Origin: Pisolithus tinctorius
Lineage: Eukaryota; Basidiomycota; Agaricomycetes; Boletales; Pisolithaceae
NCBI GenBank assembly: GCA_024663395.1
Contig: JANFAH010000082.1
Span: 1 to 64,000, forward strand
Length of the DNA stretch: 64,000 nt
Direction: 5' to 3'
Both the position numbers and the translations under genes were made by a program. The notes beneath the pieces are model-generated. The model had not been told where the DNA came from. It made no database searches and worked only from the letters and a program-made list of their open reading frames with translations. Below, piece after piece: positions 23,264 through 39,522 of the stretch (the first letter of the stretch is position 1; each line of letters begins with the position of its first letter).

Positions 23264-25229
23264 GCATGGATATTCTCTTGCATGACTATGGACTCATGAC
23301 TACGGACTACCAATGATTCTTCTCAGCTAGCCTGATTATTTTGTACTGCTATGGACAGTAGCCTGGTGCTTTGATAGGGCTTATAGGTAAAACTTTACCT
23401 CACTAGCAGATCCTCACAAACGGACAATATATTCGACCTGTTTCTTTGATCGCAATGCTGGATTCTCTATTAAGCCGAATTAAGGGTGAACAGATGGGCG
23501 GAAGAGCTAACGGCTTCCAACAGCGACGTGCCGTACTTTCGTTAATCGGGTTGAGGATTTTACCGCGGATGAAGGATGAATCGATAAGCCTCAGAGGTTG
23601 GTAACTGTTGGTTGTGTGCTGGCAAGCGGTTGCCGTCGCCAGCCTCAACTCCACCAAAGTTGCGCGGCCTTGAACCAGGATCTGGTTGAAATGTCTTCAG
23701 GACCCACTAAAGTGGAGTGGGGTGCCTCCATTGCACCTTCGGAGTGGTCTTCGCACATTCCTTTCCACTCGTACGAGGATGTCCGTACTCACAGTTGGCG
23801 TCATCGCAATTGTGATCGCGCGTGTCTTCTCGTCCTTCTCAAAGCGTCCAGCAATTTCTTCCCGAGTATAGTGTCTTGCCTTAGTCCAACGTCTAACGGA
23901 TTATCAGTGAGTACGCTTCTCGAGGAATGCAGTGGAATGTACTGATCAACCTTCTTTGTTACCGATAGAAAGTAGTATAGCAACACGTTCAGAATGTTGC
24001 TTGGCGGTGGATAAGTTGTCGTCATCTCGTCAGCAGCTGCTATCTGGCCCATTTATGCGGCCGACCGTAGCACACTCGAAACCCACGAAACGCACAACAC
24101 ATTGTATCATGTGGTGTCTGGAAGTAGGGGCAATTGCTCCGAGGTTTACCAGGTTGTGATACCTCATACTTTCGCGATGCGCTATTATGTGACTCCACCA
24201 ATCACCATAGCCTGTTCGCCAAAATCAAACCTTACATTCGGGTGAAAAGCGTTCGCGCACCACTCATGAGATTTCTCACTGAGCCACTGTACTGTGCAAC
24301 CAAACTTGTCTTTGGCAGCAGGTACCCTGGAAACTCTTATGATAACTCGCGTGCTCCCGATGAGAGCATGTCAGAGCATTTTTCAGAGTGTATTTTGTTT
24401 CCGGCCGTTGATGAAAGCTCGGAAGGACCACTGACGATCTTAGCATCGGAGACGTCTTCGGGGACGATGGGTGGCTAGGTTTCGCCTTCATGAATTCATT
24501 CTAGGATAACACTGCTCTTCACGCATCAGTAAGCGAATAAATGGTTTAAACCTGTTTAAACCTGTCACTGACTGGTCGTGACCGTGATTCCACCATTCCC
24601 TGTCCCCCTGATGCGAGACAGGTTGTTACTTTACCTTTCGATGGGGTATCTGTGCGAACACATCCCGGGTAGCATCATGGCTATTCTTGTTCCTCCTTGG
24701 TTAGCCCCAAACAATCTCATTACCAGTACATTAGCATTCCCCCAGTAGCTTGCTCGCTGCTGAGGTAGCCTATGGCTTTCAATAAGGATGAATACCCCAC
24801 ACTTCTTGGAACTCGTAAGTAGTTGTGTGTCTGGATGGCCCATGAAGGCCCTTGAGAATGCCAGCATTGCCTTGGGATGCATTATATATTCTCATTGGCT
24901 GTAAATCTAGCCTATATTCATGCGAGAAGTCAATCAAATTACTGTGAATACACACTATTGGTGCATTTCTTGGTGAATTTCATTGACCATGTCTTGCAGT
25001 TACTGGTACTGCTGGTACACTTTCGAACGGCTCGACTTCGCGTGCAATGGCCCTAAGGGCATTACACGTGTGGTTGATGTCCGGAGGCCGACCATCTGCC
25101 ACAGTAACAAGCGAGCCGCGACGGACCCCTATACTTACCACACGGTGAGATGTGCGAACACTGCCAAACAAGAGCAAACATAGACCCCGATTCTGTGCCC
25201 TTAGTAATACTGCACTAAGAATCACACCA
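23264..25229. other. gene-poor region
   Basis: About 2 kb with short frames only and no recognisable product. A short direct repeat (GTTTAAACCT twice) lies near 24544-24564. Confidence 0.4.
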
Positions 25230-25855
25230 ATGGCTAGCATGTCCGACGACATTGCCACGCAGCCAAAGCCAGAAGATGTTTCACCACCATCGAATCATTC
25301 GCGAAGACCGATTTACAAAACAGAGACAACAGGTAACTATTGGCAAGATGTATGGGAGGCATGCAAGGTACGCAGTTCTCTCTCTTGCTGCCCTCAATAA
25401 GTTACATCATGTAATACAATATTGGGCGAAAGCTAGCGAATATCCATCGTCGATGATTTCCAGCGACTTGGGGAAATGCCTTGTGCACGGCACAGTTTAC
25501 TTACCGGAATCGCGAGCGGTGCCGGCGTAGGAGTAATAAGGGCCATCAGCGCGAGTACGTTTTTTCTTGACAACCTACGTCGCAAACGCGTGTCATTGAC
25601 CACGTATTTCACAAGGTCCCTTCGTGGCTTCCAATTGGGCGGTGGGGACTTTTATGGTCATCTCACTAGGATCGTGGTAGGTGTCATGTCGCTAGACCAG
25701 GTGGTGTATGTCCTTCATACCCTGCGCGTGTTCCTAGGACGATCTGCCAAAGGAACCTGCAGGCTGAACGGCGTAGGGTGGCACGAGTCGTCGAAGAGAT
25801 GCCCAAACGGTTCATAAAATCGAAAGAAACGAGCTCCGATAATCAGCGGTCGTAA
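25230..25855 (+). CDS. COX20: cytochrome c oxidase assembly protein COX20
   Basis: Four exons: 25230-25367, 25464-25554, 25616-25676, 25753-25855; 393 nt, 130 aa. The polar N-terminus ends in NYWQDVWEACK. The Cox20 core follows: MPCARHSLLTGIASGAGVGV (first membrane segment), then PFVASNWAVGTFMVISLGSW (second membrane segment). The C-terminus is a charged tail (EEMPKRFIKSKETS). Cox20 is an inner mitochondrial membrane chaperone for Cox2 during complex IV assembly. The usual two-helix topology and length of about 120-150 aa fit. The second in-frame ATG (25239) is an alternative start. A decayed inverted copy lies at 34.3-34.9 kb. Confidence 0.85.
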
Positions 25856-26543
25856 TTTTGAACGTACAGATTTCTTCATTCTGTGCGTGTAAACCGTACG
25901 ACGCCGGGCAGGTGGTTTCGACATGCTGTGGTATGTACATATGTATACAGCCGCATCGCCTACCTTATGATGTCCCCACAGTTCTCTACGAGCCCCGAGT
26001 CTGCTCTTCTACGATATATCCAGCACCCCAACTCCACCTGTTTGCGTCGTGGCTAATGTTAGCAAAATTTGTTTTATATTTCAACTGTGCAATTCTCTCC
26101 CCCACGTAGTTTGCCCGAAAAGCCTACGCATGCACCACCCTTCAAGCTTCACCGATCACCGGTGATCGTGCTGCACTCTCAAGAACATATATAGGTGCAT
26201 ATTCGTCGTGTGAAGTAGCTGTGTATGCAAGGAACCCTTACGCCTTACCTACGGGTAAGAGATAAATGCTCCTCTACTAGTCGATGAGCTGTCGCACAGA
26301 CAAAAGCATTAATATTGGAACAAGGGCGGAATTCCAGATGCTGCCACAAATTTCCGCTACAATCAAGCTAGTAATCCTCAAGAGGTCATAGGCAAGAAAA
26401 TAATCACGGTTCCAGGTCAGTATCACGCAAAACAAGTCACCGAATATCCAGATCGGAACATTCCCAATGTTGAACTGGGGGCGTAAATGGAAGCCGAACG
26501 AGACATCCGACATCCCTTGAGATGAATAGGACGAGTGTCTCCG
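25856..26543. other. convergent 3' intergenic region
   Basis: About 690 bases between COX20 and the EBP gene, which converge. The region 26155-26168 holds an ACCGGTGATC-like palindrome. The minus-strand open frame at 26277-26513 has hydrophobic stretches but no start context or family match, so it is not called. Confidence 0.4.
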
Positions 26544-27439
<896 letters not shown>

Positions 27440-27710
27440 AGTACTGAGTACCTATCCGGCGTTGGAAGAGGAAGAAGGGTTAAGGGCGTGCGCCCACAAG
27501 GCACAGACGCTTATGTAATCTCACTCTCAAACGTGGTTTCTTCCTACTTTCGAGCAGTGCATGTGTTAAGGGTCTTTAGTCCCAGATATCGATATCTGAG
27601 TTACATTGAACTCTGGTTTTTATATTCTGGTGTCCGTGCTGGCTGATAGGCTGTTTGCGAGTTGCTGACGTAACACGTAGCCCCCTGTCCTGCCATCTCT
27701 CAAGCAAGTG
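27440..27710. promoter_or_regulatory. divergent promoter region between EBP and MON1, with a 16-bp palindrome
   Basis: The 271 bases separate two divergent ATGs. The perfect palindrome CAGATATCGATATCTG sits at 27583-27598, near the middle. It could be a dimeric transcription-factor site, but this is inferred from position and symmetry only. Confidence 0.35.
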
Positions 27711-29515
27711 ATGAGCCTCTCAGACAATAACCACCCTCCGTTCAAGCCGCGTGAGTACTTCGTGCTTACAGATGCTGGAAAGCCAGTTTTCACGAGGTAT
27801 TGCACACTCAATGATCACCGAAGAAAAAGCTGATGCGAAAACCCTAGTCGGCGCGAGGATGGAGATTCCGATACATTGTCGTGTACCATGGGCCTAGTTC
27901 AGGCCTTACTCTCTGTGTTTATCGACGACGGGGACAAGTTACGTTCCATAAACTCCGGCGAACTGAGAATTACTTTCCTCTTGCGATCACCACTCTACTA
28001 TGTTTGTGCATCGACTTGGGGAGAACCAGAGTCTGTAGTGAGTAACCCGTTTTCCCTCGGCGAATCGAGGCTCATTTCCAGAAAGACGCGTACGCACCTC
28101 GAGTATCTACACCTACAAATCCTTAGCATCGTCACTGCTGCGCAGCTCAGGCGCATATTTGAACGTCGCACGAACTTCGATCTGAGACGCCTCCTGAATG
28201 GTATCCTCGTGTGTCTTGCGCTTCGTATTTTCCATATGTTTAACATGCAACACAGGCGCAGAACCTTTTCTGTTCTCGCTGCTCAGCCGGTTAGAATTGG
28301 ACCTTGCTATGTCTACATCGTCACTGCACTGTCTGCAACTCGATCCGAATCTACGCTCGCGAGTAGCTGATGCTCTAGTACCCATAACAAAGATGAAGGT
28401 CAGCTGCAGGTCACAGACAAGAGGCACTGAGTAAATCATGCACGCACAGGATACTTTGTATATCATCCTTATCGCCGGCGGTCGCGTAGTCACCCTCGTA
28501 CGACCCAGGAAACACTCGATACATCCTGCAGGTTTTTTTCATATCTTCTTTGTAGTTCGACTGGTACTAATGTTGCCTCTCATAGACATCCACGTCCTCG
28601 TGAATACTGCACATGCTCCGTCGATCTATAATTCACCAGCATCGGCTTCTTGGATCCCCGTCTGTCTCCCCAAGTACGACCCAGCGACCTTCGTGAATGC
28701 GTATATCTCGTTCTTATGGAAACCCGAGGATAACGGCATAGAGACATCGTCAAATGCCGAGTCTCGGGGATCATCTTCGTCCTCTCGTAGAGAAGACGGT
28801 CGCCATCCACCCAACCTTTCTTCAGACGCAGCAATATGTCTGATGTGTATCGGCGGCGGCGGAGAATTCGAGACTGTCCGGAGTTGGTGCGATTCCGTCG
28901 CTCAGGTGACTATACACCGTTTACCACTGACTACCGTCCACTCATTGTCTCTTACAGAAATTGCAAAGCCAGGGCACACTGAAAGTAATCACGGATGCAA
29001 TGGAGTCCGGGAAGACACATTACTCTGTTTCCCAGCTTGCGATCCCAGGATTACGACATTTTGTCTATAAATCTCGACCAGATGTCCAAATTACTTTTCC
29101 AACATTCGAGGATCCCTACGACAGTCCCGATGAAGTACGAAGGTGCGCAAATCTAGTTGCAGAAAATTAAAATTTCACTCACCGGAACTACAGGATCATC
29201 ACAATGTACCAAACAGTATACGATGCTCTCCATGCGAAATCTGGTCAATCTGGACCCCTCAAGTTGCAGTGCATTCGTACAGATAAAGAAATTGTAATGG
29301 GATGGGTAAATTTCACTCGCGGCGTGTCTAGATCTAGAGAGTAGCTGATGGTGAAGGAATCCGTTCATTTTCAGATAACACAACCCTTCGAACTTTACAT
29401 CGTCCTATCGCCAAGGCTACCGAAAACAGCGGTGATTAACGCGGCGAACGCCGTGACTCGATGGGTGAAGAAGGAGGAGAGAAACTTACTTCTAAAAGAT
29501 GCGCCTGTATTTTAA
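27711..29515 (+). CDS. MON1: vacuolar fusion protein MON1
   Basis: Nine exons: 27711-27796, 27848-28037, 28086-28200, 28256-28398, 28450-28531, 28586-28905, 28958-29142, 29194-29305, 29375-29515; 1374 nt, 457 aa. Mon1 longin-domain landmarks are seen in order: YFVLTDAGKPVFT, ALLSVFIDDGDKLRSINSG, ITFLLRSPLYYV, SHLEYLHLQILS-like TRTHLEYLHLQILSIVTAAQ, FERRTNFDLRRLLNG, DTLYIILIAGGRVVTLVRP and SKSGQSGPLKLQ-like AKSGQSGPLKLQ. It ends TRWVKKEERNLLL. Mon1-Ccz1 is the exchange factor for Rab7/Ypt7 on late endosomes and vacuoles. The N-terminal extension is short compared with many Mon1 proteins, so an upstream exon cannot be excluded. Intron 4 uses a GTCAGC donor. Confidence 0.9.
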
Positions 29516-29655
29516 TGGTACATATAGTGGGGCGGGTGTTTAGGAGGTTCATACGAATGCCCGCCATCTCGTGCTTTTCATACGACCTGCAGTGGTGATC
29601 ACGTGATTGGATCTTGACAAGCCTCCGCAGAGGCGTATTTTCGGATGGCCTTGTC

Positions 29656-30120
29656 ATGTTCTCAGTACGGCACTCATTCAAGCGGGTCTCATGGAGCTGG
29701 CCGAGGTTGGTTCACTCTACCGCAGCCGCACCTCGACCAATACCTAAACCGAGAGGTATGCTGTGCTCGATTCCATTGAATTCCTAGTTGCAAGGTCGTT
29801 AACTACCAAACAGGCAAAATTGCTACGCCGCAAGACTTCCTGAGCGCCATAGGACGCAGCTCTGAGAAGAAGGTTTCCACCGATAGTTGGGAAGCATTCT
29901 GGCAGTTGACCGGATGGGATCTAAAGAGTGCTAGTGTACCTGTCAGGGATCGGAGGTACGAGCAGGCTCCTGTGAAAGCCGCCGTGTGTTTTTTTTTTTT
30001 TTTTTGGTTCTTGACGTGCAGTGTAGATACATTCTGTGGTGCATGGAAAAATTCCGACAGGATGTTCCCATCGAACAGTTCGCTCACGAACCCAAACCGA
30101 AGAAGAAGATACGAGGGTAA
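29656..30120 (+). CDS. FYV4: mitochondrial small-subunit ribosomal protein mS41 (FYV4-like)
   Basis: Three exons: 29656-29755, 29814-29955, 30027-30120; 336 nt, 111 aa. The Arg/Ser-rich N-terminus (MFSVRHSFKRVSWSWPRLVH) looks like a mitochondrial presequence. The IGR-motif domain of mS41/Fyv4 follows: DFLSAIGRSSEKKVSTDSWE, then SVPVRDRRYILWCMEKFRQ. The C-terminus is basic (EPKPKKKIRG). It would be part of the mitochondrial 37S/SSU body. The second intron contains a run of about 17 T (29989-30005). It lies 140 bp downstream of MON1 in the same direction. Confidence 0.87.
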
Positions 30121-30940
30121 GTATCACCTGCTAAGGCTATGTTCAGGGATACTTCTAATTGCACTAGATGGGGACCTGCGGTACAACACGGCAAGCGGAT
30201 TCGGTAGTCTAAGGTGCATTCATTGCGTGCTGTAGATGGCGAACTGATATAGTATCCTTGTGCATTGCACGACGAACTTCCGTGGTGTCGACCGGGACTC
30301 GGGGAATTATTTCCGGATGTAGAGACAGGGGACCTCCGCTAGGCAACCAAGATAAAGGAGATTACTGTTGCCAAATACTGTTGAGATTCTGTGAGGCGGA
30401 GCGCTCTAGCTTAGTGAGTGACCGGCATTGGCCGCATCCTTTGTGATTCATGTGTGTCCAAGACTTGGAATCGCATTTCGCCTTCCCATCCGTGAGCGGG
30501 ATACTAGCGGTACCTCTACAATGCTGTTTGATCGAAACGACTGCAGACCCTTCGAAATATTACTTGGATCCGTGGTCTGCTGTGTTATATGAGTCCAAGC
30601 ATGTTGGAAGGGTGGCCACGTGGGGAAACCCCGTTGCGGAGTCATTAATCGCACTTCTTACGCTTTGACCGACGTCCGCGATGACATCCTTTTTTCTTGT
30701 GTTATTGGATGAGCCGAATCTCCGGGATGACGGCTGCTTTCTTGGGATACTGCTTGCAACAAGGCTGCCTCGAGTGTGACTTATAACGAGGGTTCGTAGG
30801 CGTCGGAGTTACCAGAACAACAAAACGAGGTCGGCAATGGTCAAGGCTGAGACATGAAAGAAAAGAGGCTGACCGACACTATATAACATCTGGGGCTGGA
30901 GGTGGTATGCCCCACCGCTATTAATCATTTTGTCTGCGCC
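30121..30940. other. intergenic, promoter of the zinc-finger gene at right end
   Basis: About 820 bases without a recognisable gene. A TATATAA box at 30880-30886 lies about 60 nt before the ATG of the C2H2 gene. Confidence 0.4.
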
Positions 30941-32172
30941 ATGCCCCCGACCACAGTTTACCGTCGCCAGTCTATGGCCCAGCTGTACGAGAAGCTCAGT
31001 GCTCAGAGTGACGAAGATGACATGGCATGGCTGGCCCAGTTCAGTCCCGAGGAGAAATCGGATGACCTCTATACCCCTGCGGTCGCACCGAGTCCTTACT
31101 TGTCTTCGATTTCATCCACCTCCTCGTCTTCTCCCTCCGCCGGGTCCTCCCAGGTCGATAGCCACGTCGATGATACTAGCTCCAGTGACGAATCTAGTTC
31201 GGATGATGCCCTTAGCTCGGAATCAGAGTCAGAAGCCGAACCCCTCTCCTCTCTGACCTTCGATTTCGACTACACCACTTACGACCAATCGCCATGTATA
31301 CCCCTCCTTTTGTGAGTAAACCGTCTGTCACGAGATCTCGATGTATAAAAATCTGACTATTCTACAGCCAGTCAGATGAGTTTATGAACACGACAGACTC
31401 ACCGTACATACCCCCAGTCGACTCCATTGTGTTCCCCCAGCCTACCTCCGTCCCGCTTGCGGGATATTACCCTCCCATGCAACCGACTACCTGTCCCACT
31501 CCGCGCCATGCATCTTCAGATTCCCCACTTCTCCTTCCCCTGACCTCTCCGATTATGGGGTCCGGGACCCCGCGCAGAAGACGTAGTGTGTCGACTAATC
31601 AGTTTGGCGGGCGGGATGATCCAGAAGAGCAAGTCGATGCCGAGAGTGATGTGGACAACGATGACGACGAATATATACCTTCTCCCTCTTTGAATTCTAG
31701 GAAGCGGCGTCGAGCGACTCGGACCTGTGTAACTATTAGTGCCCCTCCTGCATCCGCAGTACGCGTTGCGAACGTTTCTCATGCAGCGAAACGTTCTCGT
31801 TGTTCCCCCCCTTCCCGTAATGTACAAGCCATGCCAGGAACGGTCTCTACAGTCCCGAAGAACAACCCCTGGGCGTGTCCCTATTGCAAATGGGTCCAGC
31901 GTAACCACCGGACGCCTGATCTCAAGCGCCACATCCGGACTCACACTCGCTTTGAGCGCCCCGCCCAATGGGTCTGTTGTGGTGTGCCCCTAAAGGACGC
32001 TGGGCGGCACACCCTTCCAGAAGGCGCCGAGCCGTACAATTGGCAGGGCAAAATGATGATTGGCGGATGTGGGAGAGAATTCAGTAGACGCGATGCTCTC
32101 AAACGTCACCTCGACAATGAGCACATCACATGTGTTGGCGACCTGAACGCGTTTGCTGCCTCTCACAACTAG
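30941..32172 (+). CDS. C2H2 zinc-finger transcription factor
   Basis: Two exons (30941-31311, 31368-32172; 391 aa). The N-terminal half is acidic and Ser-rich (runs of SS, DD, SESES), which fits an activation region. A basic segment (RKRRRATR) is a likely nuclear signal. Two zinc-finger-like modules close the protein. The first is a C2H2 finger, CPYCKWVQ...LKRHIRTHTR. The second is an irregular CCG...GGCGREFSRRDALKRHLDNE module ending THITC-like (HITC). This tandem (CPYC finger, then FSRRDALKRHL) is a common Agaricomycete transcription-factor type. Target genes are unknown. The start at 30941 is preceded by a TATA box at the usual distance. The intron has a canonical GTGAGT donor and TACAG acceptor. 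Confidence 0.82.
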
Positions 32173-33512
32173 GCGCCCGACTCGCGCGTTTATTAGTGAT
32201 CGACACGCTTATGACGTTATGGTAAGTGGCAGTTTCGTTGGGGATGGGATGCTGGTAGGCTGACTGACTCCGACTTAGATATAACTTTGTTTTTTGAAGA
32301 TACGAATCTGTATCCGCTAGGTTGTAGAACACCCTCTTGCATGTTCGAACGGTAGCAACATTCCCTGTGTATTATACCCCCATCGGGTCCTTTAATTCCC
32401 CTTCTTTTAAGTATGACCATTCGATTTTGTTTCCTCTGGACTACCGCCTTGAGCATTTAACTACGCTTGCAACAAACTATCACTTCACTACGACGCGTCA
32501 GCTGAGCAAGCAGAAAATCCTCTCTGGACCCATTCTTGAGTTGAAACGGCACTGGCGTCAGCCCTCGTTCGTTCAAACCAAAGCCTCGCATTTTGTGTAT
32601 GACACTCTTGATTTTCCTCGACATTCATCATGACAGTTGAGCACCACTCCCTGGATCGTTACCTCGGAGGTTCCTTGGAACCGCGGACGCGTACCTGCAA
32701 CCACATCTTCCAAAGCATTTCGGACTGTCATCATAGGTACGCAACACACTTGAATAATATTACACTAGCATTTGGACCATTGTAATAACGCCTAGGCATC
32801 CGCGGCAATTGTTCGACTTCCCCTAACTCCTCGGTCAAACATCAAGGATCAGAGGCCTCTGGAAAAAGAAGTACTTTTGTTATATTAAGTGTCACCTATT
32901 ATCACCGAAAACTGCGATCCTGCCGGAGTCCGCGCACTGTGCTATTGGCCACACGCTGACAGCAGACAGTAACACGGGCCAGACATTTGCTGAACCCATC
33001 GACGCGGAGGTACTTGTATGGTCGATTCCGTAGAAGGATCTGCGAGAGGTTCTGACATCCTGAAGGACTAGACGTCGCGAAGGAAGAAGACGCTAGGATT
33101 TCTATGATCTAATGAGCCTGATCCAATGCGTAATCACGGTATGGTCTTTCGTCGCTATGCCTGCGACAACACACGAACGAGCGAACGCCCACATCGCGCA
33201 GGGGGGTTTACCGGTGTTTCACTACAGGCACACGACCAGGGGCGATACCCAGCCATCCTGGTACTTATCTTGTGTTATTTGGGACAGGCAGAAGGTGTAC
33301 CAGGGAGATGTATTTGAGATTGCGTACTGAAGATGGAATTCGGGGTTACGGTTTGGAACCAAGATATGTCTTTCCATAGTGTCACTGTATCTTTGCAGTC
33401 AATATATATCATATATATCTCGATGTTTGACGAAGCAGTTGATGGTCAACCGGCGTTAATGACTGGCCTAGTCAGCTTTGCGCGAAGCGTTACAGGCGCT
33501 TCGAACTTGACC
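32173..33512. other. intergenic
   Basis: About 1.3 kb. Short frames only, with no domain pattern. The last 150 bases lead into the short first exon of the phosphatase-like gene. Confidence 0.4.
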
Positions 33513-34200
33513 ATGGTGAAGTACATCGGTCCCTCAGTGAGAAGCCAATCGCATTCTGCGCTATGATGCGAGTCCTCTAATGCGCGCTCGGATTACAGGA
33601 GCTGGCAAACGTCATCCTGGGTGACAAGAAACCTTGGAAAGGTATGGAGCACAACTTCCTTCCCTGGTCGATCAAACCTTCACGTTTCTTCGGCACTTTG
33701 AAGACTATCTCATTGTCGACGTGCGCGACCAGGACTGGGTTGGCGGGAACATCAAGGGATCTTACCATGTCCCTTCGGAGAGCTTCTTGAATGGGGTGGA
33801 CAAGCTCATCAAGGACACCAAGGATATTCCGACGGTAGTCTTCCATTGTCAGCTGAGCCAGCAGCGGTAAGGGAAGTTTGTTGCGCTGTGTCTTGTGATT
33901 CTGATTGCTGTATTATCAGAGGACCAAAGGCAGCCAGAGTGAGCAGTTTTGATAGACGCATGTGATGGGCACGAGCTCATGCGTTTCTCCCATCTTAGAT
34001 CTATGAAGAGACACGAAATATCATTCATAAACCAAGTGACGGGCAGTATTTCGAAGCGATTGTCCTTAGGGGAGGGTTCCTCCATTTCGGCGAAAAATAC
34101 AAGGTAAAGATAAAAGCCTAAGCTAACTTGAAAGTATCGTACTAAAAGAATGCAGGATGATCCAAGGCTCGTGGAGAATTGGAAGAACGTCATATGGTAG
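33513..34200 (+). CDS. rhodanese-like / Cdc25-Ibp1-type phosphatase
   Basis: Six exons: 33513-33536, 33599-33641, 33704-33866, 33920-33938, 33999-34103, 34156-34200; 399 nt, 132 aa. A single rhodanese fold is seen: MVKYIGPSELANVI, YLIVDVRDQDWVGGNIKGSY, VVFHCQLSQQRGPKAAR, VLRGGF and DDPRLVENW. The HC-x5-R catalytic loop (H-C-QLSQQ-R) is intact. This matches the small fungal family that includes Ibp1 and Arr2/Acr2-like arsenate reductases and dual-specificity phosphatases. Substrate (phosphotyrosine or arsenate) cannot be decided from sequence. The fourth exon is only 19 nt and encodes part of the segment after the catalytic loop. Confidence 0.83.
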
Positions 34201-34299
34201 ACGATGTGGCCGCATGTACATACCGGGTTAGTGTTAGAAAGTTGAGATCGCCTGCCCGGCGTCGTATGGTTTACGTGATCAGAATGAAGGAATCCGTGC

Positions 34300-34860
34300 G
34301 TCCAAGACTACGACTGTGCCAGTTTCCTTCAATCTTATGAACTGTTTGTGCACTCTTCGACGATTCGTGCCACTTTGTGCTGCTCAGTTTGCAGGTTCCT
34401 TTGGCCGATCATCCCAGGAGCACACAGAGGATGTATAGCAAGTCATGCGGGACATGATCTGGCGACACGAAGTCTAGCACGATTCTAGTGAAATAACTGC
34501 AAAAGTCCCCACTTCCCAGTTGGAAGTTACAAAGGGATCTTTTAAAATATGTGGTCAACCACATGCGCATATAAGAAAAAGCGTACTCGCGTTCAAGATA
34601 CATAGCTCTTATTACCCCTATGTCCGTACCACTCGCAATCCCAGCCAGTGAGCTTTGCCCTATGCAAAAGATGTCTCCAAGTCGCTATCAATTATTGACG
34701 GCGGAAGAGAGTGAAATGCGTACTTTGCAGGCCTCCAACACATCTTGCTAATAGTTCCCCGTTGTCTGCTTGTTTTGTAAATCGGTCTTCGCGAATGATT
34801 CGACGGAGGTGAAACGTCTTCTGTATTTTTCTGCATGGTAACATCGTTGGACCACTCCGT
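34300..34860 (-). pseudogene. COX20 pseudogene (intron-containing, inverted copy)
   Basis: Read on the minus strand, this stretch aligns with the COX20 gene at 25.2-25.9 kb from just before its start codon to just past its stop, introns included. Examples are CGAATCATTCGCGAAGACCG near the start and CCAAAGGAACCTGCA before the last exon. Lesions: the start ATG is lost, a TGG codon in exon 1 is TAG, indels shift exons 1 and 2, and splice sites are altered. Keeping introns means a DNA-level duplication, not retroposition. It sits 9 kb from the parent, in opposite orientation, between the rhodanese and VDAC genes. Confidence 0.8.
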
Positions 34861-35156
34861 GGAGGAGACTGAGGTCTCCCATATACAAATGATACCAGGC
34901 TGTCACCGCAGCTGCTGGGACAGGGTGAGCTATCCTCAAACCGTCACCGCCAACATCGAGGTATTCGGCAACGGAGAACACGTTGCAAACTACCTCGGTG
35001 TCTCCGTAACGATATCTGTCCAACTGACAGGGTAATACGATTGAAGGCGTGTGTTGCGTAATACATTCCCACGATTTGACCCGTTGAACTCAAAAGATCT
35101 CGGCTTGCGTATTTCCACCACCCTCCTCATTTGAACCGCTGTTGGAGCTCTCAGCC

Positions 35157-36312
35157 ATGTCTTTGCCTCAGCCAGTTCCCCCCTCATGGAAGGTAATCTC
35201 CTCTCACTCTGCCAAACAATCGGCTAACCACCGTGCTTGTCTTGCTAGGACCTTGGAAAGTCCTCCAACGACTTGTTGACGAAGGACTACCCCTTCTTCG
35301 GAACGTCCTTGGAAGTCAAGACCAGGACCCCCTCGGGCGTCGCCTTCAAGGTTGCTGGCCTCCGTGACTCCAAGTCACAAGCCATCAACGGTGATATCGA
35401 AGCTAAATACTCGGACCCCAAGAACGGTCTTGTCTTCACCGAGACATGGACGACCTCCAATATCCTCAAGTCGCAGCTCGAGCTGGAGAACTACCTTGCA
35501 AAAGGCTTGAAGCTTGACTTCTCCACCTCCTTGGTCCCGGACTCGGGCTCGAAATCTGCTCTCGTCAACCTCAGCTACAAGCAATCTGGCGTACACACCC
35601 GTGGCGCTCTTGACGTGTTCAAAGTACGCTACATATTTCGTCTCGAAGGCTCATGATTCTGACTAGAAAACTCTCCACAAGGGACCCACCTTCACCACGG
35701 ACGCTGTCTTCGGTCGTGACGGTTTCCTTTTCGGTGCTGAGGCTGCATACAACGTCACCGAGGGCAAGATCTCCCGCTATGCTGCGGCCATTGGCTACAA
35801 TGCACCCGAATACGCCGTCACGGTCCATGGCCTCAACAACCTCAACACCTTCTCGGCCAGCTACTATCACCGTGTTAGCCCCGACGTTGAGGCAGGTGCC
35901 AAGGCCGTCTACGACTCCAAGTCGACGACCTCAGGCGTTGCCCTCGAGGTTGGCACCAAGGCGTAAGCCAATACCTCCATGATCAATGCGTGTGATGCTG
36001 ACATTTCAGCAGTTACCTCGACTCAGCTGCGTTTGTGAAGGCCAAGATTAACAATGCTGGTGTTCTGGCCCTCGGTTCGTCTTACTACTGAGCCCGGCGT
36101 TGGGCTAGGATTGACACGGCGGTTACAGGTTACACGCAAACTCTCCGCCCCGGTGTGAAGGCTTCCTTCGGTCTTGCTCTTGACACACAACGACTCAATG
36201 ATATCGCTCCCGTTGGTCCCGCCCACAAGGTTTGTAGCGCTATCTGATGATCGTGTCACTGCTGAACATGTGAAATGTTTAGGTTGGCGCTTCGTTCACC
36301 TTCGAGGTCTAA
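35157..36312 (+). CDS. POR1: mitochondrial outer-membrane porin (VDAC)
   Basis: Six exons: 35157-35192, 35249-35623, 35667-35962, 36010-36074, 36129-36229, 36283-36312; 903 nt, 300 aa, usual VDAC size. The VDAC pattern is clear from the N-terminal helix (PVPPSWKDLGKSSNDLLTKD) through the beta-strands (VFTETWTTSNILKSQLELEN, SYKQSGVHTRGALDVF, FLFGAEAAYNVTEGKISRYA) to the closing strand HKVGASFTFEV. It forms the metabolite channel of the outer mitochondrial membrane. It is codon-biased (C/G third positions), which suggests high expression. The last exon is only 30 nt. Confidence 0.92.
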
Positions 36313-36535
36313 AATCAGTATTAGTTCTTGTGATTGGTTTAGTGTCGCCATCACACTCTACGATGTCCTATTAGCATCTGACGTTGCTTGAGAATATGAC
36401 ATCGAGTAAATTAGCCTCCTAGAACAAAATATTGGAACGTTAGAGAACGAACACGAGCGGGAAAAAAATGCTGTGTGGTATCCACATGACTGCAGTGACG
36501 GTAGTAAGTATACATGATGGTATGCCTAAACAAAT

Positions 36536-39315
<2,780 letters not shown>

Positions 39316-39522
39316 CGCTCGCTCGGACACGCCTGTTTACCGCGAAGGGTGGTTATAATGAAAGATTAAGACGCGGTGATTTGAAATGACGACAAGCATC
39401 ATAAGCATGTGGCACGAAACCCTGCTAGTAGTGAACTAGCGCACGCGTCTTGACCTGCGTCCACCACCATCACCTTTCTTTAAACTTCACACAAAAAGTC
39501 GTACTCGTTTTCGCTGAACACG

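Noticed and set aside
24983..25258. Overlapping open frames on both strands just before COX20
   Set aside because: Neither strand gives a recognisable protein or convincing splice structure; the segment is the COX20 upstream region.
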